Below are positions 18,147 to 27,597 of a stretch of DNA of 64,000 nt, in pieces. Each line of letters starts with the position of its first letter. Position 1 is the first letter of the stretch. The DNA lies in the NCBI RefSeq assembly GCF_000009625.1, contig NC_002678.2, positions 1,054,001 through 1,118,000 of the forward strand, given 5' to 3'. The translations under genes and the position numbers were made by a program. The DNA comes from Mesorhizobium japonicum MAFF 303099 (GTDB taxonomy: Bacteria; Pseudomonadota; Alphaproteobacteria; Rhizobiales; Rhizobiaceae). The notes beneath the pieces are model-generated. The model saw only the letters and a program-made list of their open reading frames with translations. It ran no database searches and was not told the DNA's origin.

Positions 18147-18443
18147 GTGCTGATCACCTGCCCCTATTGCGGCCCGCGCGACGTCATCGAGTTCACCTAT
18201 CAGGGTGACGGCAACCGCGAGCGTCCCGACCCCGCCTCGCAGAATTTCGAGGCGTGGAACGCCTATGTCTATGACCGGCTGAACCCGGCCGGCGACCACA
18301 ATGAGATCTGGCAGCATTCCGGCGGTTGCCGCGCGCACCTGCGCGTCGTGCGCAACACGCTGACGCATGAGATTTCGAGCGTCGCTTTCGTGCGCGGTGA
18401 TCATGCTTCAACCGCGCGCCGCAAGGCGGAGGACAAGGCATGA
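18147..18443 (+). CDS. soxD: Sarcosine oxidase delta subunit
   Basis: The 98-residue protein begins ITCPYCGPRDVIEF and has a later HSGGCRAHL, giving the Cys/His ligands of the structural zinc site of this subunit. The start is a GTG at 18147 preceded by AGGAAA (18135-18140), which overlaps the soxB stop region. Its last four bases overlap the soxA start (ATGA), so the subunits are translationally coupled. Length and motif order are normal for the family. Confidence 0.92.
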   Translation: MLITCPYCGPRDVIEFTYQGDGNRERPDPASQNFEAWNAYVYDRLNPAGDHNEIWQHSGGCRAHLRVVRNTLTHEISSVAFVRGDHASTARRKAEDKA

Positions 18444-21400
18444 GCCCGCGCCGCACCGACACTGGCGGCCGCATCGACCGGCTGAAGACGATCCGCTTCA
18501 CCTTCGACGGCGTTGCCTATACCGGCCATGCCGGCGACACGCTGGCCTCGGCGCTGCTGGCCAAGGGCGTCATGCTTTTTGGGCGCTCGTTCAAATATCA
18601 CCGTCCGCGCGGCCTGCTGACCGCGGGCGTGGAGGAGCCCAACGCGCTGGTGACGGTGCTGAAGGGCGAGGTGCGCGAGCCCAACATTCCGGCGACCATG
18701 GTCGAAATCCATGACGGGCTTATCGCCGTCAGCCAGAACCGCTTCCCTTCGCTGGCCTGGGACATCCATGCCGTCAACCAGCTCGGTGGCAAGATCCTGT
18801 CGGCCGGCTTCTACTACAAGACCTTCATGGGGCCGGTGATCGGTCCGCTGAAAGGCACGCGCTTCTGGATGTTCTGCGAGCACTTCATTCGCCGCGCCGC
18901 AGGTCTGGGCAGCGCCGGATCGGCGAAGGATCCCGCCCGCTACGAACGCATGAACGCTTTTTGCGACGTGCTGGTGGTCGGCTCCGGCCCGGCCGGCCTG
19001 ATGGCCGCCAAGGCCGCCGCCGATCAGGGCGCGCGCGTCATCCTGGCCGATCTAGAGCCGCGTTTCGGCGGCTCGACCAATTGGTCCAATGAAACCATCG
19101 ACGGCGCGCCGGCAGCCGATTGGGCGCGCCGCACCGTCACCCAGCTCGAAGGCCGCGACAATGTCCGGCTTTTGCCGCGCACCACGGTGTGGGGCTATTA
19201 CGACAACAACACGCTTGCCGCGCTCGAACGGGTCAGCGACCACAAAGACCAACCCGCCAAGGGCGAGCCGCGTCATCGCTATTGGGCGATCCGCGCCAGA
19301 TCCGTGGTACTGGCCACCGGCGCCTTCGAACGGCCGCTGGTCTTCCCCGGCAATGACAGGCCGGGCGTGATGCTGGCGCATGCGGCGGAGCGCTATGCCA
19401 ACGAGTTCGGCGTGTTGCCGGGCGAGCGGATCGCGCTGTTCACCAACAATGACAGCGCCTATCGCGCGGCCATCGCCTTGAAAAAGGCTGGTGCGGCGAT
19501 CGTCGCCATCGCCGACGTCAGGTCCGAGCTTTCGCCAGAGATGCGCAAGCTGGCGACGGAAGCCGAGGCCGAGATCTTGGCCGGCCATGCCGTCGTCGCC
19601 ACCGAGGGTGGCAAGGCGCTCTCCGGCGTCAAGGTGCAGCGTTTCGACATGGTCACCGGCGCGCTCTCCGGCGATGAACGAAGCATCCATGCCGACTGCC
19701 TGCTGATGTCGGGCGGCTGGTCGCCGACCATCCATCTGGCCAGCCAGGCCGGCGCCAAAGCGCAATGGAATGCAGCACGCCAGGCTTTCCTGCCGCCAAA
19801 GCCGACGCAAAAATGGCCAACACAGCAGTGGATTGGAGCCGGCGCTTTTACCGGCAGTTTTTCCACAGCCGAGGCGATCGCTGAAGGCCGTGCCACCGGC
19901 CTTGCAGCGGCCGGTGGAACGAGCACGCCAGCGGCATTGCCAACGGTCGAAGCCGTGCCCGGCGACCCCGATCCGGCGCCCGTCTTCGAGATCAGGGCCA
20001 AGGGCAAAAGCTTTGTCGACTTCCAGCACGACGTGACGGCGGAGGATGTCCGCCTGGCACACCGAGAAGGCTTCGTCTCGGTCGAGCATCTGAAGCGCTA
20101 CACCACGCTCGGCATGGCGACCGACCAGGGCAAGAGCTCCAACGTTCCCGGCCTCGCCATCATGGCCGAGGCGCTGGGCAAGCCGATCCCCGAAGTCGGC
20201 ACGACGCGCTTCCGGCCGCCCTTCGCGCCCGTTTCGATCGGCTCGCTGGCGGCCGAACGCTTCGGCGACCTGAAGCCGGAAAGGCTGACGCCGATGCACG
20301 ACTGGCACCTCGCCAATGGCGCGACCATGTATTGCGCCGGCCTCTGGTATCGGCCGATGATCTACGGGCTTTCAGGCGAAACGATCGAGCAGGCCTATGT
20401 GCGCGAGGCCAAGGCGACGCGCGAAAGTGCTGGCATTGTCGATGTCTCGACGTTGGGCAAGATCGCCGTGCAGGGCCCCGATGCCGCGGCCTTCCTCGAC
20501 CGCGTCTACACCAACATGTTTTCGACGCTCGCCGTCGGCAAGGCGCGTTACGGGCTGATGCTGCGCGAGGACGGCTTTGCCTTCGACGACGGCACCACCT
20601 GGCGGCTCGGCGAACAGGATTTTCTGATGACCACCACCACGGCCAATGCCGGCAAGGTGATGCAGCATCTGGAATATTTCCTCGACGTGATCTGGCCGGA
20701 CCTCAAGGTTCACGTCACCTCGGTGACCGACGAATGGGCGGGCGCCGCGATCGGCGGCCCGAAAGCCAGGCAGATACTCGCCGCCTGCGTCACCGGCACC
20801 GCGGTCGACAATGCGACACTGCCCTTCATGGGCATCGTCCATGGCCAGATAGCGGGCGTGCCGGTGATGATTTGCCGACTTTCCTTCTCCGGTGAAATGG
20901 CCTTCGAGGTCTATTCCGGCGCCGGCCATGGCACCCATGTCTGGGAAGCGCTGATCGAAGCCGGCAAGCCGTTCGGGCTGGTCACCTATGGGTTAGAGGC
21001 TCTGGGCACGATGCGCATCGAGAAGGGCCATGTCACCGGCGCCGAGATCGACGGCCGCACCACGGCGCGTGACCTGCATCTCGACTGGATGCTGTCGAAG
21101 AAGAAGCCGTTCATCGGCTCGGCGATGATGGACCGCGAAGGCCTGATCGCGTCCGACCGGCTGGAACTGGTCGGCCTGATCGCGCTCGACAACCGGCCGC
21201 TCAATGGCGGCGCGCATATTGTCGAGGCGTTGGACGAGGCCAATCCGCACGGCTCGATCGGCCACATCACCGCCTGCTGCTATTCGCCGGCACTCGGCAA
21301 GCACATCGCGCTGGCGCTGGTCCAGGGCGGCAAGGCCAGGCACGGCACGCGTGCCCATGTCTCCGATCCCTTGCGCAACAGGTTCGGACCGGTCGAGATC

Positions 21401-21448
21401 GTCTCCAACCATTTCTACGATCCGGAAGGGACCCGCATGCATGGTTGA
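18440..21448 (+). CDS. soxA: Sarcosine oxidase alpha subunit
   Basis: The 1002-residue subunit has three parts. Residues 10-105 form a ferredoxin-like fold (FTFDGVAYTGHAGDTLASAL) without iron-sulfur cysteines. Around residues 170-480 lies the NAD-binding pyridine-nucleotide oxidoreductase region (VVGSGPAGLMAAKAA near residue 178). From about residue 630 comes a folate-binding GcvT domain, where the C1 unit meets tetrahydrofolate. This is the full-length architecture of heterotetrameric sarcosine oxidase. The gene overlaps soxD by 4 bases and soxG by 8. No motif is missing. Confidence 0.94.
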   Translation: MSPRRTDTGGRIDRLKTIRFTFDGVAYTGHAGDTLASALLAKGVMLFGRSFKYHRPRGLLTAGVEEPNALVTVLKGEVREPNIPATMVEIHDGLIAVSQNRFPSLAWDIHAVNQLGGKILSAGFYYKTFMGPVIGPLKGTRFWMFCEHFIRRAAGLGSAGSAKDPARYERMNAFCDVLVVGSGPAGLMAAKAAADQGARVILADLEPRFGGSTNWSNETIDGAPAADWARRTVTQLEGRDNVRLLPRTTVWGYYDNNTLAALERVSDHKDQPAKGEPRHRYWAIRARSVVLATGAFERPLVFPGNDRPGVMLAHAAERYANEFGVLPGERIALFTNNDSAYRAAIALKKAGAAIVAIADVRSELSPEMRKLATEAEAEILAGHAVVATEGGKALSGVKVQRFDMVTGALSGDERSIHADCLLMSGGWSPTIHLASQAGAKAQWNAARQAFLPPKPTQKWPTQQWIGAGAFTGSFSTAEAIAEGRATGLAAAGGTSTPAALPTVEAVPGDPDPAPVFEIRAKGKSFVDFQHDVTAEDVRLAHREGFVSVEHLKRYTTLGMATDQGKSSNVPGLAIMAEALGKPIPEVGTTRFRPPFAPVSIGSLAAERFGDLKPERLTPMHDWHLANGATMYCAGLWYRPMIYGLSGETIEQAYVREAKATRESAGIVDVSTLGKIAVQGPDAAAFLDRVYTNMFSTLAVGKARYGLMLREDGFAFDDGTTWRLGEQDFLMTTTTANAGKVMQHLEYFLDVIWPDLKVHVTSVTDEWAGAAIGGPKARQILAACVTGTAVDNATLPFMGIVHGQIAGVPVMICRLSFSGEMAFEVYSGAGHGTHVWEALIEAGKPFGLVTYGLEALGTMRIEKGHVTGAEIDGRTTARDLHLDWMLSKKKPFIGSAMMDREGLIASDRLELVGLIALDNRPLNGGAHIVEALDEANPHGSIGHITACCYSPALGKHIALALVQGGKARHGTRAHVSDPLRNRFGPVEIVSNHFYDPEGTRMHG

Positions 21449-22028
21449 GCGCCAATCCCCCCTCGAGCCGGAGTTTCATGTCGGCTCGCATGGCAATTTC
21501 GAGCATGGCGTCGAGATCCTGCTGACCGAGACAAGGCCGGGCTCGATCGTGCAGCTCGCCGCCTGGCCGGGCGAGGAGAAGAACCTGATCGCGACCATCC
21601 GCACCGTCACCGGGCTGACGCTGCCCGACGGCGCAGGCGGGGGCTCGAGCGACGGCGTGAAATCGGTGTTCGGCTTCGCGCCTGGAAAATTCACAGTGGC
21701 CGATGAGGCAGAAGGGCTGGCCGCTGCCTTCGCCAAGGCGGTGACGCCGGCCCTCGGCACGGTGACGGACCTGTCGCATGGCCGCACCGCCATCCGCATC
21801 GCCGGGCCGAAGGCCGAATGGGTGCTGGCGAAATTCTTCGCCATCGACTTCGCGCTGCCGGCCTTCCCGGTCGGCGCCGGCCGCTCGACCGCCCATCACG
21901 ATGTCTTCGCCCAGATTCAGCGCACCGGCGCCGACCAGTTCGACATCTATGTCTTCCGCTCCTTCGCGCGCTCATTCTGGAAGGCGCTCTGCCATGCCAG
22001 CGAGGAAGTCGGCTACGAGGTGCAGTAG
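21441..22028 (+). CDS. soxG: Sarcosine oxidase gamma subunit
   Basis: The 195-residue protein has the SoxG pattern: LSHGRTAIRIAGPKAEWVL, and a C-terminal FDIYVFRSFARSFWKAL segment that helps build the folate site with SoxA. The ATG at 21441 overlaps the last 8 bases of soxA. It closes the operon. No folate-cycle gene such as glyA or purU follows, as is seen in some other bacteria; an MFS gene comes 159 bases later. Confidence 0.9.
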   Translation: MVERQSPLEPEFHVGSHGNFEHGVEILLTETRPGSIVQLAAWPGEEKNLIATIRTVTGLTLPDGAGGGSSDGVKSVFGFAPGKFTVADEAEGLAAAFAKAVTPALGTVTDLSHGRTAIRIAGPKAEWVLAKFFAIDFALPAFPVGAGRSTAHHDVFAQIQRTGADQFDIYVFRSFARSFWKALCHASEEVGYEVQ

Positions 22029-22091
22029 GCGGCGCGACGTCGCTTCTGGCCTCAATGCCGGCCGGTTCTGCCGCTAGAGAATCGCGCCGCC

Positions 22092-22120
22092 GGCGGCCAT
22101 GGTGGAAAAACGTGGCCGCC
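22092..22120. other. Inverted repeat between soxG and the MFS gene
   Basis: GGCGGCCA (22092-22099) and TGGCCGCC (22113-22120) form a perfect 8 bp stem with a 13-base loop. It lacks a T run, so it may be a weak terminator of the sox operon or an operator for the MFS gene that starts 67 bases later. Confidence 0.4.
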
Positions 22121-22187
22121 AGATCGGCCCAAGGGGCATAAAAATCCCGTCTCAGGCTCGGCACTTTCGTTTGGTTCGAACATCCCC

Positions 22188-23630
22188 ATGACCGCAGAAC
22201 TATCCGCCGGCGCCACGGATCGCTCCGATGTGACGGCCAGAGCCTTGCTCCTGCTGCCGCTGACGGTCGCCTGCGGTGTGTTCATGACCAGCCTCGACCA
22301 GAATGTCGTGGTGACGGCGCTGCCCGGCATCGGCGAAAGCCTTGCCCGCCCACCGAGCCAGCTCGGCCTGTTGATCACCGTCTATGTCGCCAGCCTGATC
22401 ATATCGATGCCGCTCGGCGGCTGGGCCGCCGACCGCTTCGGCCTGCGCAATGTCTACTGCTTTGCCTTGCTGGTGTTCGCCACCTCCTCGGCGCTCTGCG
22501 GCCTGTCGAACGACATCTGGACACTGGTCGGCGCCCGCGCGCTGCAGGGATTTGGCGGGGCGCTGATGGGCACGCTCGACCAGGTCGTCATCCTGTCGAG
22601 TTTTCCCCGCAACCGGACGCTGAAGATCAACATGTATATCTCGGTCGCCAGCCAGACCGGGCCGCTGGTTGGGCCGCTCGTCGGCGGCGCGCTGACCACC
22701 TACATTTCCTGGCGCTGGATTTTCTTCATCAATGTGCCGTTCGCGCTGGCGGCGGCAGTCCTTGCCGCCTCACTGTTCCCGACCATGACCAAGCCCGTTC
22801 GCACGCGGTTCGATTTTCCAGGCTTCCTGCTGGTCGGCAGCGGCATGATCCTGCTGGTGTTCGGCATGGACTCGCTGGCCGCCAAGGACGCCGGCGGCGG
22901 CATGATTGCCGGCGAACTGGCGCTGGCGGTCGTCATCCTGTCGATTGCCTCGCTCTACTGCCTGCGCGTGCCCAATCCCCTGCTCGATTTAAAACTCCTG
23001 CGCATCCGCACCTTCCGCATCTCGTTCCTCACCGGCGGCGGGCTGGACACGATCGGGCTGAGCTCCGTCGCCTTCCTGCTGCCGCTGATGTTCCAGCTCG
23101 GCTTCGGCATGAGCGCGGTGCAGGCGGGATCGCTGACTTTCGTCGCCGCGCTCGGTTCGGTGATCATGCGCCTCTTCATGCCGCGCGTCCTCAACCGGTT
23201 CGGCTTCCGCCGCGTGCTGGTCATAAACACGCCTGTTGTTGCCGCGATGGTCGCCGGCTTCGCCTTGATGCAGGCGACGACGCCGGTCTGGATCGTGCTT
23301 GGCTACATCTTTGCTTTCGGCGTTTTTCGTTCCGTCCAATGGGCCTCGACCGGAAATCTCGCCTATTCCGACATCGCCCCCGACCAACTCGCCCGCTTCA
23401 GCGCGCTTTACTACATTCTCTGGCAGCTCGCGGTGGCGGTCAGCGTCGGCCTGGCGGCGGCCATGCTGTCGTTCCTGGCCGGCGGCGGGCCTGCCGTGAC
23501 CAATGATTTCCGGATCCTGTTCGCGATCGAGGGCGTCATCACGCTCTGCGCGCTGCTTGCCTACCTCAAGCTGACACCGCAGGACGGCGCCCATGTCAGC
23601 GGCCACGGTGCACAGATGAATACGGAATAG
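22188..23630 (+). CDS. MFS efflux transporter (DHA2/EmrB-like)
   Basis: The 480-residue protein has about 14 hydrophobic segments. The first-helix motif TSLDQNVVVTALPGI is the DHA2 (EmrB/QacA) signature, and GGWAADRFGLRNVY matches the loop-2 motif of major facilitator proteins. Members are proton-driven drug or metabolite exporters. The 159-base gap after soxG contains a perfect inverted repeat, so the gene probably has its own promoter. No membrane-fusion partner (EmrA type) is nearby. Substrate unknown. Confidence 0.85.
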   Translation: MTAELSAGATDRSDVTARALLLLPLTVACGVFMTSLDQNVVVTALPGIGESLARPPSQLGLLITVYVASLIISMPLGGWAADRFGLRNVYCFALLVFATSSALCGLSNDIWTLVGARALQGFGGALMGTLDQVVILSSFPRNRTLKINMYISVASQTGPLVGPLVGGALTTYISWRWIFFINVPFALAAAVLAASLFPTMTKPVRTRFDFPGFLLVGSGMILLVFGMDSLAAKDAGGGMIAGELALAVVILSIASLYCLRVPNPLLDLKLLRIRTFRISFLTGGGLDTIGLSSVAFLLPLMFQLGFGMSAVQAGSLTFVAALGSVIMRLFMPRVLNRFGFRRVLVINTPVVAAMVAGFALMQATTPVWIVLGYIFAFGVFRSVQWASTGNLAYSDIAPDQLARFSALYYILWQLAVAVSVGLAAAMLSFLAGGGPAVTNDFRILFAIEGVITLCALLAYLKLTPQDGAHVSGHGAQMNTE

Positions 23631-23649
23631 CCTTTGCCGGGCAGCCGCT

Positions 23650-24354
23650 CTATTCGCTGAACGTCACCCACTCTTCCAGCGGCACGCGGTCGGTGCGGAA
23701 GGCGTTTTCCGGCTTGGAGGTGTCCTCATAGCCGAGCGCCATGCCGCAGACGACGATCTCCTCGTCGGGAATGTTGAGCACCGGCCGGATCTGCCGGTGG
23801 TAGGGCGCGAAGGCCGCCTGCGGGCATGTGTGCAGGCCCCTGCCCCGCGCCGCGACCATGATGTTCTGCAGGAACATGCCGTAGTCGATCCACGAGCCCT
23901 GGTTGAGCCGGCGGTCGATGGTGAAGATCATGCCGACCGGCGCGTCGAAGAAGACGAAGTTGCGGTCGTGCTGGGCACGCATCTTGTCGACCTCGCGGCG
24001 GCCAATGCCGAGCGCGCCATAGAGGCCGAAGCCATTGGCGCGTCGTCGCGTCAGATAAGGTTCGAAGAACTGGGTGGGATAGTAGCGATACTCGTCCCAG
24101 TCGGCCTTTTCGGCGCGGATACCGGAATTCAGAATGGCATCCGAGATCTGCTGCTTGGTCTCGCCCTTGGTGACGTAGACCCGCCATGGCTGCATGTTGG
24201 TGCCGGACGGCGCGCGCGCCGCAACCTCCAGAATGTCGCGGATGGTGTCGTCGTCGATCATGTCGGGCAAAAATGCGCGCACCGAGCGGCGCGACACGAT
24301 CGCCTCGTCGACGATCTCGGCCTCATCCGCGATTCGAGCCTTCTTTTCCAACAT
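23650..24354 (-). CDS. Nitroreductase-family FMN protein
   Basis: The 234-residue protein shows the nitroreductase signature SRRSVRAFLPD near the N-terminus and AARAPSGTNMQPW for FMN binding. Later GLHTCPQAAFAPY and EEIVVCGMALGYED complete the fold. Such enzymes reduce nitro groups or quinones with NAD(P)H. The BluB (dimethylbenzimidazole synthase) subfamily was considered because of the cobalamin genes at 42-47 kb, but the gene is distant and the motifs are those of ordinary nitroreductases. The start at 24354 gives a normal length. It is divergent from the XRE-cupin regulator and shares the repeat-bearing gap, so it may be under the same control. Confidence 0.82.
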   Translation of the reverse strand: MLEKKARIADEAEIVDEAIVSRRSVRAFLPDMIDDDTIRDILEVAARAPSGTNMQPWRVYVTKGETKQQISDAILNSGIRAEKADWDEYRYYPTQFFEPYLTRRRANGFGLYGALGIGRREVDKMRAQHDRNFVFFDAPVGMIFTIDRRLNQGSWIDYGMFLQNIMVAARGRGLHTCPQAAFAPYHRQIRPVLNIPDEEIVVCGMALGYEDTSKPENAFRTDRVPLEEWVTFSE

Positions 24355-24470
24355 GGGCCGTCCCTTAGCCTTTGCGTCGATCGGACGTCCCCACTCGCCG
24401 CTCGCGGCGGAGCCTTTGCATGAACCGTCAAAATCCTGCAAGCAAATCTTGAGCATTGGTGAAAATCTAC

Positions 24471-24525
24471 TTGATTTTTTCATGAGCTTGATTTCTCATG
24501 AAATTCGGATTGAAATTTTCATGAA
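24471..24525. promoter_or_regulatory. Three TTGA..TCATGA repeats: candidate operator
   Basis: Three related 16-base units stand directly before the regulator start: TTGATTTTTTCATGAG (24471-24486), TTGATTTCTCATGAAA (24488-24503) and TTGAAATTTTCATGAA (24510-24525). Each contains the palindrome TCATGA, with core spacings of 16 and 23 bases. The stretch is far richer in A/T than its surroundings and lies between divergent genes. This fits binding sites for the adjacent XRE-cupin protein; binding itself is inference. Confidence 0.55.
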
Positions 24526-25122
24526 GTGAGCGTTTTGGCGTCTCCTACCGCGCGAACATTGCAGGGACCTGACGAACGCGTGCTGGCCAGCGATATCCGC
24601 GCGCTACGCCGGGCGCGCGGGCTGACGCTCGCTGAAATAGCGCTGAAACTCGACCGTTCGGTCGGCTGGGTCAGCCAGGTCGAACGCGGCCTGTCGACGC
24701 CGTCGCTCAGCGATCTCAGGGCGTTTGCCGAATTGTTCGGCGTGCCGATCAGCCTGTTCTTCAGCCATGACGTGCCGGTCGAAAGCGAGCGCGGCGTGGT
24801 GGTGCGGGCTGGCAGGCGCCGCACCCTTGGCACCAGCGAATCCGGTCTGGTGGAAGAACTCCTGTCACCCGATCTCGGTGGTAGTTTCGAGATGGTGCGC
24901 TCGATCTTCGCGCCGGGCGCGCAGATGAAGACCGAGCAGCTGCGGCCGACCGAGGAAGCCGGCTATCTCGCCTCGGGTGTTTTCGAGATCGAGATTGCGG
25001 GCGTCTGGCACCGGCTCGGCGAAGGCGATTCCTTCCGCTTCGAAGGCAAGCCCTATCGCTGGCGCAATCCAGGCACCGAGCCGGCGGTTGTCATCTGGGT
25101 GGTTTCGCCGCCGGTTTATTGA
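24526..25122 (+). CDS. XRE-family regulator with cupin sensor domain
   Basis: The 198-residue protein has an N-terminal XRE helix-turn-helix (about residues 20-76: DIRALRRARGLTLAEIALKL, then SVGWVSQVERGLSTPSLSDL). A cupin domain sits near residues 115-195 with EEAGYLASGVFEIEI and GEGDSFRFEGKPYRWRNPG. This is the PuuR/SutR-like layout in which the cupin binds a small metabolite. The GTG start at 24526 has no ribosome site and touches the last operator repeat, so the message could be leaderless. It is the first gene of the run that continues with two DMGDH-like enzymes, which it probably controls, along with itself. The likely ligand is an N-methylated compound (inference). Confidence 0.85.
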   Translation: MSVLASPTARTLQGPDERVLASDIRALRRARGLTLAEIALKLDRSVGWVSQVERGLSTPSLSDLRAFAELFGVPISLFFSHDVPVESERGVVVRAGRRRTLGTSESGLVEELLSPDLGGSFEMVRSIFAPGAQMKTEQLRPTEEAGYLASGVFEIEIAGVWHRLGEGDSFRFEGKPYRWRNPGTEPAVVIWVVSPPVY

Positions 25123-25143
25123 AATAAGATTTGGGAGAAGAAC

Positions 25144-27597
25144 ATGGCGGGTTTGCCGAGCACGGCGCGCGTGGTGATCATCGGAGGTGGCGTCGTCGGC
25201 ACCTCCTCGCTCTATCATCTCGCCAAGGCGGGCTGGACCGACTGCGTGCTCCTGGAAAAGAACGAGCTGACATCAGGCTCGACCTGGCATGCCGCCGGCA
25301 ATGTGCCGACCTTCTCCTCGTCCTGGTCGCTGATGAACATGCAGCGCTATTCGACCGAGCTCTATCGCGGCCTCGCCGACGCGGTCGACTATCCGATGAA
25401 CTACCACGTCACCGGCTCGCTGCGCCTTGCCCATACGAAAGAGCGCATGCAGGAATTCCAACGCGCCAAGGGCATGGGCCGCTATCAAGGCATGGATATC
25501 GACGTGGTCGGCGTCGACGAGATCAAGCGCCGCTACCCCTTCATCGAGACGCATGATTTGAAAGGCGCGCTCTACGACCCGAGCGACGGCGACATCGATC
25601 CGGCGCAATTGACCCAGGCGCTGGCCAAGGGGGCGCGCGACCTGGGTGCGAAAATCATCCGCTTCTGTCCCGTCACCGGCGTGCGCCGCGAGAAGGACGA
25701 ATGGGTGGTCACCACGCCGCAAGGCGAGATCCGCTGCGAAATCGTCGTCAATGCCGCCGGTTATCGTGCCGCCGAGGTCGGCCGGATGTTCGGCCGCGAG
25801 GTGCCGATGATGGTGATGAGCCACCAGTACATCCTGTTCGAGGAAATCCCCGAACTGGCGGCCTGGTCGAAGGAACAAGGCAAGAAGCTGCCGCTGCTGC
25901 GCGATGTCGATACGTCCTATTACCTTCGCCAGGAAAAGGCCGGCATGAATCTCGGCCCCTATGAGCGCAATTGCCGTGCGCATTGGGCCACCCCTGGCGA
26001 TCCGATGCCGGAGGATTTTTCCTTCCAGCTCTTCCCCGACGATCTCGACCGGCTGGAACATTACCTGGCAGACGCCGTCGCCCGCGTGCCGATCCTGGGC
26101 ACGGCCGGCCTGTCCAAGGTCATCAACGGACCGATCCCCTATGCGCCGGACGGTAATCCGCTGATCGGGCCGATGCCCGGCGTGCCCAATGCCTTCGAGG
26201 CCTGCGTCTTCACTTTCGGCATCGCCCAGGGTGGTGGCGCCGGCAAGGTGCTGGCCGAATGGGTCACCCAGGGCCAGACCGAATGGGATATGTGGTCCTG
26301 CGATCCGCGCCGTTTCACGTCCTTTGCCTCGGCGCCGGATTATTGCGTCGCCAAGGGCATGGAAATCTACGGCAATGAATACGCCATCCAGTTCCCGCGC
26401 CACGCCTGGCCGGAAGGGCGCGACCGCAAACTGTCGCCGATCCATGATCGCACAAAAGCGCTCGGCGGTCGCTTCGACGCCTATAATGGCTGGGAACGCG
26501 CCACCTGGTACGCGAAGGACGGCGACGACATTTCCGAGGAAGCGACGCTGACTTTCCGCCGCGACGGGCCCTGGCAGCATCGCGTGCGCGAAGAATGCCT
26601 GGCGGTGCGCGACGCCGCCGGCATCCTCGACCTGCCCGGCTTCTCGCGCTTCCGGTTGCAAGGCCCTGGCGCGCGTGACTGGCTGGCGACGATGATCACC
26701 GGCCTGGTGCCGAAACCTGGCCGCATCGGCCTCGGTTACTTCTCCGACGACAAGGGCCGTATCGTCACCGAGATGTCGATCATGGCGCTTGCCGAAGACC
26801 TCTTCTTTTTGATCACCGCTTCCGTTGCAGAGCAGCACGACTTCGAGTGGCTGCAGTACCATCTGCCGCAACCCAATGAACTCACTCTGCAAAACCTCAC
26901 CGAGGCCTTCAGTTGCCAGATCCTGTCCGGGCCGAAATCCCGCGACATCCTCTCGGAATTGACGGCCGCCGACCTTTCGCTGCCCTGGCTTTCGCACCAG
27001 TCGGTGCAGATATCAGGGCACTGGTGCCAATTGGTGCGTGTGTCCTTTGTCGGCGAACTCGGGTGGGAAATCCACACCAAGGTCGATGACACGGCAGCGG
27101 TCTTCGACGCCGTGTGGGCGGCGGGACAAAAACACGGACTGAAGCCATTCGGCATGTACGCACTGGATTCGCTCAGGCTCGAAAAAGGCTACCGCACCTG
27201 GAAGGGCGATCTGTCGACCGACTATTCCATCCTGCAAGGCGGGCTCGAGCGTTTCGTCAAATGGGAAAAGCCCGATTTCCGCGGCAAGGCAGCACTTCAG
27301 AACGAGAAGCAGCAAGGCGTGAAGAAGCGCTTCGTCACGCTGGTCGTCGAGAACCCCGGCGATTGCGACGCGCCCTACATGTCGACGCTGTGGCATGGCG
27401 GCCAGATCGTCGGCGAGACCACCTCGGGGGGCTGGGGCCATCGCATCGACAAGTCGATCGCGCTCGGCATGCTGCGCGTGGATTTGACCGAGCCCGGCAC
27501 CTCCGTCGAGGTCGAAATCTTCGGCGACCGTTTCCAGGCGGTCGTGCAGAAGGACGAGCCGCTCTGGGATCCCAGGAACGAAAGGCTGCGCGCATGA
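25144..27597 (+). CDS. DMGDH-like FAD and folate protein (B)
   Basis: The 817-residue protein has an N-terminal FAD domain (VIIGGGVVGTSSLYHLA, residues 11-27) and the STWHAAG motif at 47-53, whose histidine carries covalent FAD in dimethylglycine dehydrogenase. GcvT folate domains follow from about residue 420 to the end. It should oxidise an N-methyl group and load the C1 unit on tetrahydrofolate, in the cytoplasm. It starts 21 bases after the regulator, with GGGAGAAG as ribosome site, and ends in an ATGA overlap with the homocysteine methyltransferase gene. It is clearly paralogous to the protein at 29670. Having two such enzymes in one operon suggests consecutive demethylations or two related substrates. 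Confidence 0.85.
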   Translation: MAGLPSTARVVIIGGGVVGTSSLYHLAKAGWTDCVLLEKNELTSGSTWHAAGNVPTFSSSWSLMNMQRYSTELYRGLADAVDYPMNYHVTGSLRLAHTKERMQEFQRAKGMGRYQGMDIDVVGVDEIKRRYPFIETHDLKGALYDPSDGDIDPAQLTQALAKGARDLGAKIIRFCPVTGVRREKDEWVVTTPQGEIRCEIVVNAAGYRAAEVGRMFGREVPMMVMSHQYILFEEIPELAAWSKEQGKKLPLLRDVDTSYYLRQEKAGMNLGPYERNCRAHWATPGDPMPEDFSFQLFPDDLDRLEHYLADAVARVPILGTAGLSKVINGPIPYAPDGNPLIGPMPGVPNAFEACVFTFGIAQGGGAGKVLAEWVTQGQTEWDMWSCDPRRFTSFASAPDYCVAKGMEIYGNEYAIQFPRHAWPEGRDRKLSPIHDRTKALGGRFDAYNGWERATWYAKDGDDISEEATLTFRRDGPWQHRVREECLAVRDAAGILDLPGFSRFRLQGPGARDWLATMITGLVPKPGRIGLGYFSDDKGRIVTEMSIMALAEDLFFLITASVAEQHDFEWLQYHLPQPNELTLQNLTEAFSCQILSGPKSRDILSELTAADLSLPWLSHQSVQISGHWCQLVRVSFVGELGWEIHTKVDDTAAVFDAVWAAGQKHGLKPFGMYALDSLRLEKGYRTWKGDLSTDYSILQGGLERFVKWEKPDFRGKAALQNEKQQGVKKRFVTLVVENPGDCDAPYMSTLWHGGQIVGETTSGGWGHRIDKSIALGMLRVDLTEPGTSVEVEIFGDRFQAVVQKDEPLWDPRNERLRA

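Noticed and set aside
23650..24354. Nitroreductase as BluB of cobalamin synthesis
   Set aside because: Motifs fit general nitroreductases, and the gene is about 18 kb from the cobalamin genes in another regulatory context.
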